Source: Phallus indusiatus
Taxonomy: Eukaryota > Basidiomycota > Agaricomycetes > Phallales > Phallaceae
Length of the DNA stretch: 64,000 nucleotides
Direction of reading: 5' to 3'
NCBI GenBank assembly: GCA_027605045.1
Contig: JAQFWX010000080.1
Span: 62,001 to 126,000, forward strand
The translations under genes and the position numbers were made by a program. This document shows positions 36,826 to 48,200 of this stretch, piece by piece. The notes under the pieces were generated by a model that did not search any database, was not told the origin of the DNA, and saw only the letters and a list, made by a program, of their open reading frames with translations. Each line of letters opens with the position of its first letter. Position 1 is the stretch's first letter.

Positions 36826-38289
36826 CCTGGAAACTGTTTAACTTTGAATTGTTGCATTCTCTTGGTATGTACGTCGAGAATCCTTATAAAGGTCCGAGCG
36901 AGGGAGAACGCTGAGTGACGTGAGTATACTGCGTATGTAATCCGATCGCTCTTCGTTTCCCGAACAGGCAATGTTAAGGCGAAAGTCAATCCCAGTTGAG
37001 TATGCGTTTCCGTCTTCGATGACTAAACCGGGAGGCAGTGACAAAGCGCTGCCTGATCATTAGCTTGGCTCTGGAAGCTGGACAGGCTCTGAAGGGGTCT
37101 TGGGATGTCAGAGTATTCCAAAGAATTTTCATAGTCGTTGGTCAGTGGGAATCTTTGGGCACGATTGAGGGAATTCTTTGATGTTAATTAATGGCAATTT
37201 TCAAATTATTGGTATTGGTATGCATGAAAGTATTCAGGTTGTGCCAGAATGTACTACTAAGCGGTCGGATCGGATGAGTAAGCATTAGGACTTCTTTATG
37301 ACAAAAAAAAGAAAAAACTTTGAACCACCGCCGTATGCTTCCTCCGAATCGCACACAAACAAACCACGACCCCAACCCCACTATTCTCGATGGAGCTTGT
37401 CAAGTTGAAACAGAGGAAATGAGACAGCAATGTTCGTTCCTTAATGTGCTCTTTCTTTTCTCCTGTTCATAGCACGTGTTACTTTTTTTTATAGTTGGAG
37501 CAGACTCGGGGCCATCCAATAATACACCTGCATTCTAAACGACTGAATTCAGCTGTAAACACAGGTATCATTTCTATATGATACATACGTATTGGTAAAT
37601 ATACAACAACATCATTACTGGATCCGACTTCTCGTCATGAGGAGGATAAAAGGGTTTCCGAGGATGCGCGTAACAACACACCACATGTCACGCGGTACAG
37701 AGTTTATGGCAAACGCCTGTCGAAACGTGCTTCTATCTCGGCCTTTTTTTTCAAACAATAATGGCTAGCCAGCTCAAATCAAAAGAGAAAATCATATTCG
37801 TCCATCGCACTATATAATCCCAAATCCAGATTACTTATGATATTCATATGTCAGGAACCATAACAGGTCAACCATGTGCTCTCGATGTGCTATCTTTGAT
37901 GTTCTTCCGCACCGCCGGTGGATTCGTCGACCCATTCTTTTCCGAATACATTGTTCAAAAGTGAGACTGGCTCGCAACACGGCCGATTCTCTATCTATCC
38001 AACTTGTTGTTGCCACATAACGCCTAGACTCCAACTTCGAATGTATCCGACTTGAGATCCGCTCCCTTCCGCTGGCTCCGGCAGCTAGTGGATTGAAAGA
38101 AAATGGGGATTCACCTGTGCCTAACACTCTATTTTTACTCATATCGTGTGTGAGCTCCAATTGCTTTAATAAAACGCATTATAACAAATGATTGCTTAAT
38201 TATGGCGAGATGACGAGCGTCTAGGAGGAGACATTATATTATTGACGTCTCATGCTGGTGGTTCCTAAGCACAACTCAATATAAGAGAA
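36826..38289. other. Divergent intergenic region between MFS copy 2 and the OPT gene
   Basis: Holds the promoter of MFS copy 2 (left) and distal promoter of the OPT gene (right). A 109-codon minus-strand ORF at 37831-38160 (internal ATG gives MSKNRVLGTGESPFSFNPLA) has no recognisable domain; it is mentioned only as a weak candidate. No repeats seen. Confidence 0.4.
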
Positions 38290-38382
38290 GCTTCCTTCTA
38301 TTTCTTCTCCAGTCCCCTCCCTTGGACCCCACCTCCCCCCCCCTTTCCTCGCACCTTTCCCCTTGCCCAGTCCCTCTCACGA
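38290..38382 (+). promoter_or_regulatory. Pyrimidine-rich leader of the OPT gene
   Basis: An almost continuous C/T tract (CCTTCTATTTCTTCTCCAGT and onward, with nine consecutive C residues near 38334) runs directly into the ATG at 38383. Such CT-rich tracts are common just upstream of the start of well-expressed fungal genes and often mark the transcription start area. Confidence 0.55.
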
Positions 38383-41300
38383 ATGACCCGTCTCGAAGAG
38401 AACATAGTCCACGACAGGGGCGAAGCTGTCGAACTGGCAGCCGAGCTCCCTCCAAGCTATGTCAACCGCACTTCAGTCTCATTCAGCAGCGACGAGAAAG
38501 ACATCGACAAGCTCGAAGCCACGCTCAGCCCCGACGTCGCTTTAGATGCCGAAGACAATCTCTATACCGAGTCTGGTAAAGAAAAGGTTCTCGAAACCGC
38601 TGCAGATTTCTCCACCGCTCTTGTCAGTCTTGAAGATGACCCTGATTTGCCCGTTCATACTCTTCGAATGTGGGTTGCCGGTCTTGGTTTGGCGGCGTTT
38701 GGTGCAGTGCTCGGAATGCTCTTCGTAAGTAACTCTTTGGGGAGATACATGTGAACTCCCAAACCTAACTTCTCTCCCCATAGCAATTCCGTCCACAAGT
38801 TATCACCGTATCTGCTCTCTTCCTGCAATTACTCGCCTACATGATCGGCAAAGTCCTCGAATTCATTATTCCCGGCCCCGGATCGAGATTCCACAGAAAC
38901 AATTTATTCTGGAACTTTGTCAATCCCGGTCCTTTCAGTAAGCCCCCCTTCCCTTCCCCCGATGTGAAATCACATGATGTTCTAACAATATATTTTTTTT
39001 TGCATTGCAGATATTAAGGAACATGTCGCTGCTCAAATTATGGCTAATACCGCTGCAACTGCTGCATTGGCCTGCTTTGTCTTTGCATCCGATGACTTGT
39101 TCTACAATATCACGGTCAACGTATGTGTCGGCCCTAGTAATAGGGACTGTTATTGATCTCTTATCACAGGCGGGTAATGCTATCTTCACCCTCTTCGCCT
39201 CTCAATTATTGGGCTACGGCTTCGCCGGAATGTTCAGTACGTTCTCTCCTCCCCAACCAAGATCCCGTCTTTAACATTAACTTAGGATCCTTCCTTGTAT
39301 ACCCAACAACGATGCTTTACCCTCAAAACTTAATCTACGTCAACTTGTTTGATGTCTTGCACCGTTCAAAGGGCGAGCTATTACAAGGAAAACGGTAAAT
39401 ACAATTCCCCGTTTTTTCTCGGAAATAGAAAGATATCAAAATCTAATAAAAAAACTCGATCAGGTTACGATTTTTCTGGATCGTTCTCGGTGTTGTGTGA
39501 GTTGTCTATTTTCAGCCTTTTTGTGTTTCAACCGGGTACGCCAGTATATTTACAAAACTTTTGATAATCACAATATAGCTTCGTGTATGAGGTAAGCTCG
39601 GAGATTCTGGTTTTCATTAAATTGACTTGGTACTAATTTGGACGTGCTTATTTATTATATATATTAGTGGTTCCCGGAGGTAAGAATTCTTTTGGCAATG
39701 CCATGATAATCGCTTAATATTAATCATGTGCGTTATACACACAGTTCATTGCACCTCTTCTCGGATCATTCAATATCGTTTGTCTCGCGGTTCGCGATTC
39801 GAATTGGGTGTCCTACATTTTCGGTGGTGCGGAAGGTAACGAAGGAATGGGTCTTCTCGGTTTCGGACTTGATTGGGCAAGTAAGTAAAAAAAAAAACCA
39901 GGTTTGTTTAAAAAATTCTCCTCCTAATCTAATTGAAATAGATATCACGAGTGCACCGTTTTATCAACCTCTCGTAACCCAAATTTCCGGTAAAAAATCA
40001 CATCTGGCTTCTCTTAACCTTATTTGTCGATTAAATTTTATCTTTTTCTTAGTTTACGTGGGATGGGCAATCAACTATCTCCTTCTTCCACTGATCTTTG
40101 CGGGAGACGTATGGCATTCGAAAAACTTCCCTTTCATCAGTCAAAACTTGTTTTGTGAGTTTATTACAGGATTTCAATCTGTGCAACTTCATAGTGACTA
40201 TGAATCGCAGTCGAAAATGGGACAGTTTACAATCAAACTGCTATCTTGAACCCGTATGTTTGACGAATTATATTTATGAAACCGTTCCGTTGACATTCTT
40301 TTGCCAACAGTGATTTCTCGTTGAATCGCACCGCTTTTGAGATAATCGGACAACCTTGGCAGAGTGGTTCTACGGTCATTTACAACTTGGGATTGAACCT
40401 TTCCATTGGCAAGTTCCGAACTTCATTCATTGTTTTCTGTGCTGATTTTTGTTTGAAATAGGGGGGACCTTTGTTCATATTCTGTTGTGGTACGTTTTGC
40501 GGACCTTTTTCTCTAGCTAATAGCAGTGCTAGAGCATGTTTTTTTGTTGATAGGCATGGTAAAGAGCTTTATGGTGCATTTGCGGATTAGTATGTGTTTT
40601 TTTAAAAAAAATCGCGAGATGTTACTTATATATATGTCTCAAGTTTCAAGGGCAATGGTGTTGAGGATCCTCATTACAAGAAGATGAAGGTAAGAATTCT
40701 GTTCTCCTTAATACTACAAAATCCAATCTCATGAATTTCGATATAGCGTTATCCTGAAGGTAAAGATAATGCAGCATCATTTCTAAAACTATTGCTGATT
40801 CGCGAATCAAGTCCCAATGTGGTGGTACGGTGGTACTGCACTCTCAGGTTAGTCTATCACGATCTCGTGATTGTGTCCGCATTCTGATAAGTGAAATCAT
40901 TTTAGCATTTGTCGTTGCTAGTACGTCGAAACGTGCGCTTACATGTGTCTTTTGAAAATTAACATGATCACCAGTGGTTTGCATACACACTGAAAAATCA
41001 CAGTAAGAACAGTTTCATTTCATCGCATTTGCATTTCAAGTTGTTAAACTTCTTGCTTTTTTCAAGATTGCCTTGGTGGTCTTTGATAGTGGCTTTGGCA
41101 TTCTCTGTTTTGACTTTACCATTCTATGGAGCCATGAACGCCATCTTTGCGTAAGTGACATTGATTTTTAATCCTATAACTGTGCTCTGAAAACGACGAT
41201 AACAGCTGGACACCTGTCATGCAAAACCTTTTCCAAATATTGGGAGCAGCTCTCGTTCCAGGATCATCTCAAGCCAACATGGTGCGTTTTATTTTTTACA

Positions 41301-42692
41301 TCCTGGTTTAGAGAATCGAGCCTGAAACGAGTGGTCTTTTTCAGTACTTCCAATTGTATTCAAGTGTTTCTCTTTCACAAGCTACATCGATGCTTTCCGA
41401 TCTGAAGTTGGGTCAATACACTAAACGTGCGTCGTTCGAGTGCTATGTATCTTCCTTGTTGTTGACTAACTCTTGATTTTTAGTGCCTCCTCGCGTATGC
41501 CTTATTACGTTTCAGTTCTCTTGATTCAGAAGTTCTGATCGGTTTGTTTAGGCTACGTTCATTGTCCAGGTCACTGGAACGATGGTTGGAGCCATTTTGA
41601 ATTGTCAGTTGTTGCTCTAAATCTCTTCTGCTATACATTTCTCATATGAACTTTAGATGTGATCATGCAAATTGTCGTCAACAATGAACGAACGATCCTC
41701 GTATGTATCCTAAGGCTACTAAAAATTATTCATTCCTAATTTTGATGTAGTTGAGTAACCAAGGAACGCGTGTTTGGAGTGGTCAACAAATTCAATCTTT
41801 TAATGCTAATGGTATTTTGGGCGTCTCTGTTTTCGTGTGCCTTATAGTATCGCTGACATTTTGGCTTGCAGCTGTTCTTTGGGGAGCTCTCGGCAAAGAA
41901 ATCTGTAAGATCTATAACGCGTTTGCATTGTTTCGGATTCACTCACATCCGACATTAAGACGGACCTCACGGACCTTATTTCATCGTTCCCATCGGCATT
42001 GTAATCGGACTGGCACTCCCCGTTATTCCGTGGGTGATGTACAAGAAACTCAAATGGAACTGGCTCAAATCAGTCAATACCGCGATTTTAGCCAGTTGAG
42101 TCGACCCTTTATTACAATTCATGGTTTTTCTGATTTGCTTTTTTTTTTTGTGGCGATAAGGTTATATCGGTGATTTGGCTGGCGGAACGAACGGCTACAT
42201 TAATACTTGGATGGCGATCGGATTGACTTCGCACTTTTATATCCGAAGATACCGCGCTGGGTGGTTCCGGAAGTACAATGTACGTGTAATAACTTCTAAA
42301 AATAAGTTGTTTGAAGAGTTCTTGATTTAATTTTTTTTTCTTTCTCTTTATTTGTAGTATCTTTTCGGAGCTGCTATTGATGGCGGAGCACAGATTTTCG
42401 TGTTCATATTCTCGGTGAGTTGGCTCTGAATATATGAACTGACGACTAAGTTTTCTCTTCAAGTTTACTCTGGCTGGTGCGGGTGGACTAACTGTGGCCT
42501 TCCCTAAGTATGTTTATTAGTTGTCATTTATTTATTTTTCCAAAACACTAACACACACGCTTAGTTGGGCTTTGAACCCGGTTGGCAATGCGGTGCGTTC
42601 TGATGAAACTCCAAAGTATGCTCTCCCGGTAACTAATAATAAATGATCTCGTTTTCCAGGACTACTGCAAACTTACACAACAAGAGGCATGA
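38383..42692 (+). CDS. Oligopeptide transporter (OPT family)
   Basis: Proton-coupled importer of small peptides or glutathione-like compounds in the plasma membrane. The gene is cut by roughly 20 short introns, some separating exons of fewer than 50 bases. The start gives MTRLEENIVHDRGEAVELAA and an acidic cytosolic tail, then VHTLRMWVAGLGLAAFGAVL (first helix). Family signatures follow: NLFWNFVNPGPFNIKEH (NPG motif), YPTTMLYPQNLIYVNLFDVL, FGLDWANITSAPFYQP, VYVGWAINYLLLPLIF, FEIIGQPWQSGSTVIYNLGL, MWWYGGTALSAFVVA, LFQILGAALVPGSSQANMYF, LKLGQYTKVPPRATFIVQV (the KIPPR-like motif) and NYVIMQIVVNNERTILLSN. The last exon reads DYCKLTQQEA with the stop at 42690-42692. Expected size about 800 residues, normal for the family, with about 16 membrane spans. 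No disabling lesion seen, though not every tiny exon was verified. Confidence 0.9.
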
Positions 42693-43091
42693 TTTCGATG
42701 ATGATCTTAACGAGACATGGATTTTTAATTCGGTGTATTCTGGTGCTATTAAATCGCTGCTCTTGTATTTCTTTCTTCAGTTGTTTTTTACAGAATAAAT
42801 AAAAAACTTGCTTTGCTATTATCGTGTTTCCTGGGGATAAGACATGGCTCAGGGTTGCAGAGCATCGACCCTAATACATCCAGTTGTGTGGGATATTTGA
42901 TTTCTAAGTAGTAAGGTGAAATCACGTGTCACAACGCGTGCCACTGTAGGGGGAGTATCCATTCACCCCCCGCCGGGGCTGTCACACTTAACCAATTTTG
43001 CGTCCTTTTTTCTTCTCCCCTCAACGTTTACCCCCTCCGCCACCCACCCATTTTGGCTTATGCCCTTATTGTTTACCCCATTCTCACCACT
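42693..43091. other. Short intergenic region between the OPT gene and the low-complexity membrane gene
   Basis: About 400 bases: 3' UTR of the OPT gene (with AATAAATAAAAA near 42795, a possible polyadenylation signal), then a C-rich stretch at 42960-43050 that leads to the ATG of the next gene. Confidence 0.5.
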
Positions 43092-46000
43092 ATGGATTAT
43101 TTTGATTTCATGTTCTTGTGTGTCATGTCACTCAGTGGATTCTTCGGAGGCGTATTTCTCTTTTGGATTAACAACATCGACAACGACATCATCCCCCCGC
43201 TTCATTACGACCCCTCCCTCGATTCCCCTTCGCCCTCATCTTCTTCTAAACCCCGCCAAAACTCCCCCAAAGATCAAAATCACGAGAAGCAACGTCAATC
43301 GTCTGCAAAGACAACGACGCCACCCGCCCAAAATGGCCCTTCAACATCGGGACCCGACGACGCGTTTATGATTTCTTCTAAACCGTACCGCGGCATGGAG
43401 AACATTGGTGATCGCTATCGCGCAGCAGCCTACTCCTCAGACCCCTTCGCTCATGGTCTTTTGCCTTCGGCATCATCTAACAAGTCGTTCTTCTATAACG
43501 CGCCTCGCCCCACACCCCTCTCCCGATATGTCTTGTCCGCTCTTCTCGTAATCGTCATTTGGGAGTTCGTGAGATACTGCTTCAAGTATTTAATATCACG
43601 TTGCAGAACTCGGTAAGTCCCCTCCTTATATGCACTAGGCGCGTCCCATCCACTCATAAACTCGCGTAGTCGAGCGTCTCCCAAAAGTCGTCCTACAGGA
43701 GAGAAACAAGCAAATAATACCCCAAAAATCACAAAGAATATTGTCGACGATAGTCCCTTGGCATTCACAACCATGCCTAAACATCGTCTTTTGGTTTCCG
43801 AACCACTACCAGGTGATATCCCATCTTCCCCAACAGAGACACTCTCCCGGTATGTTTCAGACACGCTCGATCTTTCGTGTCATTTGTACTAATACAGAAG
43901 TCTTTCCCAGCCGTCAGTCGGACGTGATTCGAAGGTCCAGGTCATCTATCAAGTATTAAACTCATTTTTCTCGTCTTCTCTCTTGACATTCGTTTCACTC
44001 ACATATTATAATCCAGATCTGACGTATCTGCCGATTCCGGCTATCAAACTGCTCGCTCACGTCTTTCGAGCCTGAATAGTTTTACACAAAGCGCGGTCAC
44101 CAATAGGCAAGTATCGACTGTTTTCTTAATGGAGACTCACTCAGAAAACTCATATCGTTTCTCCCTTCAAAGCCCGTTTAGATCATTCCCTCGTATCACA
44201 CCCCCATCTTCTCTAAAATTACAACCAACAGCAAGGGCACCGTTATTGCCGGGTACTATCCACGACGTTTTTACAACTACAGCTCATAACACCCACACTC
44301 CTTCCATTCCCCGCGACATCGCTGATACCAGTGCGATCCACTCGAATTCTGATAACAAAGATACCACTTCCAAAGATAACTCCAAATCTAATTCAAAATC
44401 ATTCTCAAATCATATATCCGCGGTCTTGAATAAACGTGGGGATGATAATATGAGGGTTAATTCTGCTCGGTACGCTGTCGTCCTGAATAATTGTTCCAAG
44501 CTAATCTAACGAATTCATAAGAAAAATATTATATGACGTTTTTGAAAATACTAAAAATACTACACCGGATAAATCATTATTGGTTGAGTGAGTGAAAGGT
44601 GTCTCTCGGGTGAAATGTCTAGTTGCTGACCTTTTCTAGGACTTCTGGTCCAGCGTCCATTTTACGCGAAGATTCTTCTTGCTTTTCGTAAGTACCGATA
44701 GAAAAACAAAATCTCTGACGTTTTTCTCACCGGGTTATTATTGTTCCTCTTTTCTAGAAATATTAAAACGGTCAGAACACCGACACCAAAACCGGTTCAA
44801 AATCACGTATTCGAATTACCATTTCAGTTTAAATCCTCGTCTAAGAAAGTAATCGTTCCACGCTCCCCGAGTTTATCATCGCCAGCGACACCCCGCCTGC
44901 CAAATACCACGCCGTTATACCTCTCCAATTCTCTGAACGACCAAACTGCTACGCCAAACGCGTCGTCCCCCGGACAAGGATCCTCACTCCACTTCCTCCT
45001 TTTGTCGTGGCCAGAAGGAGACGGGTCGTCGAAGGACGGCAGACTTATGATAGTCCGCCGTCCTCAACGAGTTCCGGGGCATCTGGACCACCGACTCCTT
45101 CCAGCCAGTCATCAAGTCCACCGGTACCATATAATCAATCACCCGACTCCATCCAACTACGCGCTATACTGGCACCACCTCACTCCACGACATCCCTCTC
45201 CCCGACTTCCACGCCGACTTCCAGCCCGCCTCCACTCGACAATCCATCTATGCCGTCCACCAGTCCCGCACCCGTACCCGCATCCACATCCGCACCCACA
45301 ATGCCCTCGCGTCCATCCTTCGGCTCGCCGAACGATCGATTCACCTCGATCGAACGGTGCGTGCTGGGGGACCAGCATCTGAACCCGCTCCTCCTCAACG
45401 AAGCGAGCCTCAGCATGCTGAGCACCAGCAGGAGCGCCCCGTCCTCCGAGGGCGCGATCACAGCGAGCGGCAGCAACAGCAGCAACGAGGAGGCCCCCCT
45501 CCACGCGGTTCCGCTTCAGCATCAGCCAAGCGAAGGACGCAGGGGGGACGGCGATCGTGAAGCAGCCGAGGGCGGAGAGGAGGAGGACAGTGACGGCGAG
45601 GGCTATGAGCCATTCGAGTTCGACTCGTGGCCAAAACTTACATCCAAAGTATACGCGGGACACGATAACGACAATAACGACGCTAACGATGAGAAGAATG
45701 AGAACGATGTCGATGACAACCACGACGATGACGATAACGACAAACCATACGATCCTTTTGAATTCGACTCGGAGCCGAGTTCCTCTCCACCGCCATCGCT
45801 CCCCACTTTACCCCCACGACCTAAATTCACTATATACACCGGGAGCGAACCTAGCGGCGCTTCGTCGTCGTCGTCTTCTACCACAACTAGCAGCCAGTGA
45901 CGACTCGTCGACTCGGCCATTACCGGGGAACGACCTCCAAACGCTAAACGAGAATCTTTTGAGGAGGATTAGACGCAAAAGTATGAGCAGAAGTAAACCA

Positions 46001-46889
46001 CCGCGACTCGATCGGGTTCAAGACGAGAACAAGAAGCCCGAGAGAGAAAGGCCTTGGGAGGATATCAACCATGACGACAACAACAGTAACGATAACGAGA
46101 ATGATAACGAGAATGATAACGACAATTTGAATGATACCGCCACAGCCGCCGCCGTCAACGAGGATGATGAGGAGACACGGTTGATGAATGAAGAGATTGA
46201 AGTTCAGAGAGAGAAATTGATGAAGCGGGTTAAATGGATGGCTGAAGAGCGGAGGAAGAGACGTATGGGGATAGGGCTGTTTACTCCGACCTCTCATACG
46301 AGGGAAGACGTCGGTGAAAGCAAGTCGCGCCCGTGAGTGTTTTTCTTTTTTCATCGTCTCGCGCGTTGTTGTCTAAAACCTGTTCTTCGTTCTTGTTAAC
46401 AGTCTCCCTGCATCTTCATCCATATTCTCAAACAACCCCGACCGTCGTGGTCGTCGCGTCCGCTTCGCCGAAACCCAAAACACAGTACACGTCTTCGAAG
46501 CGGACAAAGCGGACAATCTTGCATACATGCCTACATACTGGGCACTCTCGACACCTTACAAGATATGTTACGACGAAGAAACAGGAGAAGAATATACACG
46601 CGATTTGACGAGAGAGGAGGTTATCGAGTGCGAAGAGCTTGATATATCTATTCGACTCGAGTTGAACGATTTCAGGAGTGAGATGTCGGAGAATGGGACG
46701 ATTGTGTTTTTGAAACGGGGGATGCATGGGGGGTGTGTTGATTTGGGTTTGAGTCCTGAGAAATCGGGAAAAGTTGATTTCAGTTTCGACGAGGAGAATG
46801 AAGAGAGGGATGGTTTCGATGCTTATGATGATGATGGTGGACCTGGTGGCGGTGGCGGTGGTATTGATGAAGACAACGAGGTTTTTTGA
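43092..46889 (+). CDS. Large low-complexity protein with N-terminal membrane segments
   Basis: Function not recognised. The start at 43092 gives MDYFDFMFLCVMSLSGFFGG followed by VFLFWI, a signal anchor; a second membrane helix lies at YVLSALLVIVIWEFVRY near 43530-43590. The remainder is mostly disordered. Exons join in frame near 43616/43669 and 43853/43899. The central part is Ser/Pro/Thr-rich and the 45600-45770 part Asp/Asn-rich, with PYDPFEFDS matching an earlier YEPFEFDS as a repeated motif. The C-terminal 150 residues look ordered and conserved: RRVRFAETQNTVHVFE, then MPTYWALSTPYKICYDEETG and VIECEELDISIRLELNDF, ending in a Gly/Asp-rich tail at 46889. The frame changes near 44850-45010 and 45830-45900 are not explained by obvious introns, so either unusual introns or two adjacent genes are possible. 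Higher GC content and low complexity distinguish it from its neighbours. Confidence 0.6.
45660..45750 (+). repeat. Asp/Asn-coding low-complexity repeat
   Basis: A run of GAT/AAC/GAC codons (for example CACGATAACGACAATAACGA) that encodes an Asp/Asn-rich stretch in the large disordered gene. A related array of the unit GATAACGAGAAT occurs at 46091-46123. Both are likely length-variable between strains. Confidence 0.7.
46091..46123 (+). repeat. Minisatellite of GATAACGAGAAT units
   Basis: Two complete and one partial copies of a 12-base unit in direct orientation inside the coding region; each unit encodes Asn-Asp-Asn-Glu in the reading frame used. It keeps the frame because the unit length is a multiple of three. 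Confidence 0.7.
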
Positions 46890-48200
46890 TTCTTGATTTT
46901 ACTGTACCTCTCGGCTATCGGCTCCCGGATCCGACCCCCTCGTGTTGAATTTCTTTCTTTTCATTTTCCTTTATACCCTTCAATATGGTCTCGTCATACC
47001 CACGGATTTTGCGATATCCTGGACCCGGATTTATTTTATTTTGTCTATCATTGTCATTCACTCGAATTATGTATCTCTCTCCGATTCTCTCTCTCTCTCT
47101 TCTTTTTGGTTTTTTCTTCCTTATTTTTATTTTTATGGAATTGTAACCCCTCATTGTGTATTTGAGCCCTCGACGCATGTACTTCTTCTCTTTGTATTGT
47201 CTCTTGCATCTTTCCGATCTCTGTCTTTTTTGTATCGATCATCAATTTGTATCCTTTCTTTCTTTCTTTTTGTTCACACCTCATGCATTGACATGTACGA
47301 AATACACTCGATTTGTAACAATCATTATATGTATTCAAATAAATGTTTATCTATTCATCAAAATAACTGAAAAGAGGATCCCTTCGAATAAGCCCTTCAC
47401 ATTATCAGAATTGACATCTCTTACATTCCAAACTCGAGAAGAAAGGTTAACGTCTTCTTTTTAAATTTGAAAATGCTTACTACTACGTACGACTGTTATT
47501 GCTACTGCTACTACTGACAGGCAAATGTCCGAGTCTTTACTTTACTTTGTCAACTTATTAACTAATATTGTGTTTGATTTAAAAGTAGTGATATAAGAAA
47601 AATGAAACGAATGCAAAGAACGGAAGGAAGAAAATGGAAAGTGCAAAAACAGAGGGAAAAAAAACAGGGCTCGAACTCGAGGCAATTGATTTCTTTGACA
47701 ATTATAGTTTCAAGTAATAGAATATAATAGGGAGAGAACAAAACACCAAGAAAGACGGATCATTTTTGAGAAGGGTAAAAAGAAATCGTAGTGGAGAAAC
47801 AAAAGAATGGTCAGGTTTTTTAAAAAGAGAGTGAAAGTGGAGAACAAAACGGTAATCTCGACTTTTATATGAGAGGGAGAAAGAAAATTTAATAGCGAGA
47901 GAAGGAGGAATGCAAAACGCTAACAATACAGGGTTGATGGGATGGAGGAAAAGGAGTGTAGAATTAGAGGAAGAGAAAAAATGAAGGAAAGGATGCATGC
48001 GTGCGTGAAGAATATGAAAATGAGGACAAGAGGGCAGACAGGATTTATGCTCGATGATACCAATAAAAAGAAAGAAACGAGGAATAGATGTTCTATAGAA
48101 CACAAGGCACGTAAGTAATGAAAACAAAAAACCTCAAGTATGTTATTCAAACTCACGTGTCACTCCGTAAGAGGATAAAAAAAAGCAAGTCCGTGCCTTT
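46890..48200. other. Convergent 3' region between the low-complexity gene and the RGS gene
   Basis: Both neighbours end here. It contains T/C-rich sequence with a (CT)n microsatellite near 47086-47100, and A/G-rich sequence on the right (47590-48200). Long ORFs such as 46942-47370 and 47702-48127 are artefacts of skewed base composition, rich in Leu/Phe/Ser with no domain. No RNA gene seen. Confidence 0.5.

Noticed and set aside
37831..38160. 109-codon minus-strand ORF upstream of the OPT gene
   Set aside because: No recognisable domain, and it overlaps the likely OPT promoter; kept only as a remark.
46942..47464. Overlapping hydrophobic ORFs in the convergent 3' region
   Set aside because: They result from T/C-rich base composition, including a (CT)n run, and no start context or splice partner supports them.
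47664..47684. Reverse B-box-like word (GGGCTCGAACTCGAGGC) suggesting a minus-strand tRNA
   Set aside because: No matching A box to its right and no cloverleaf pairing.
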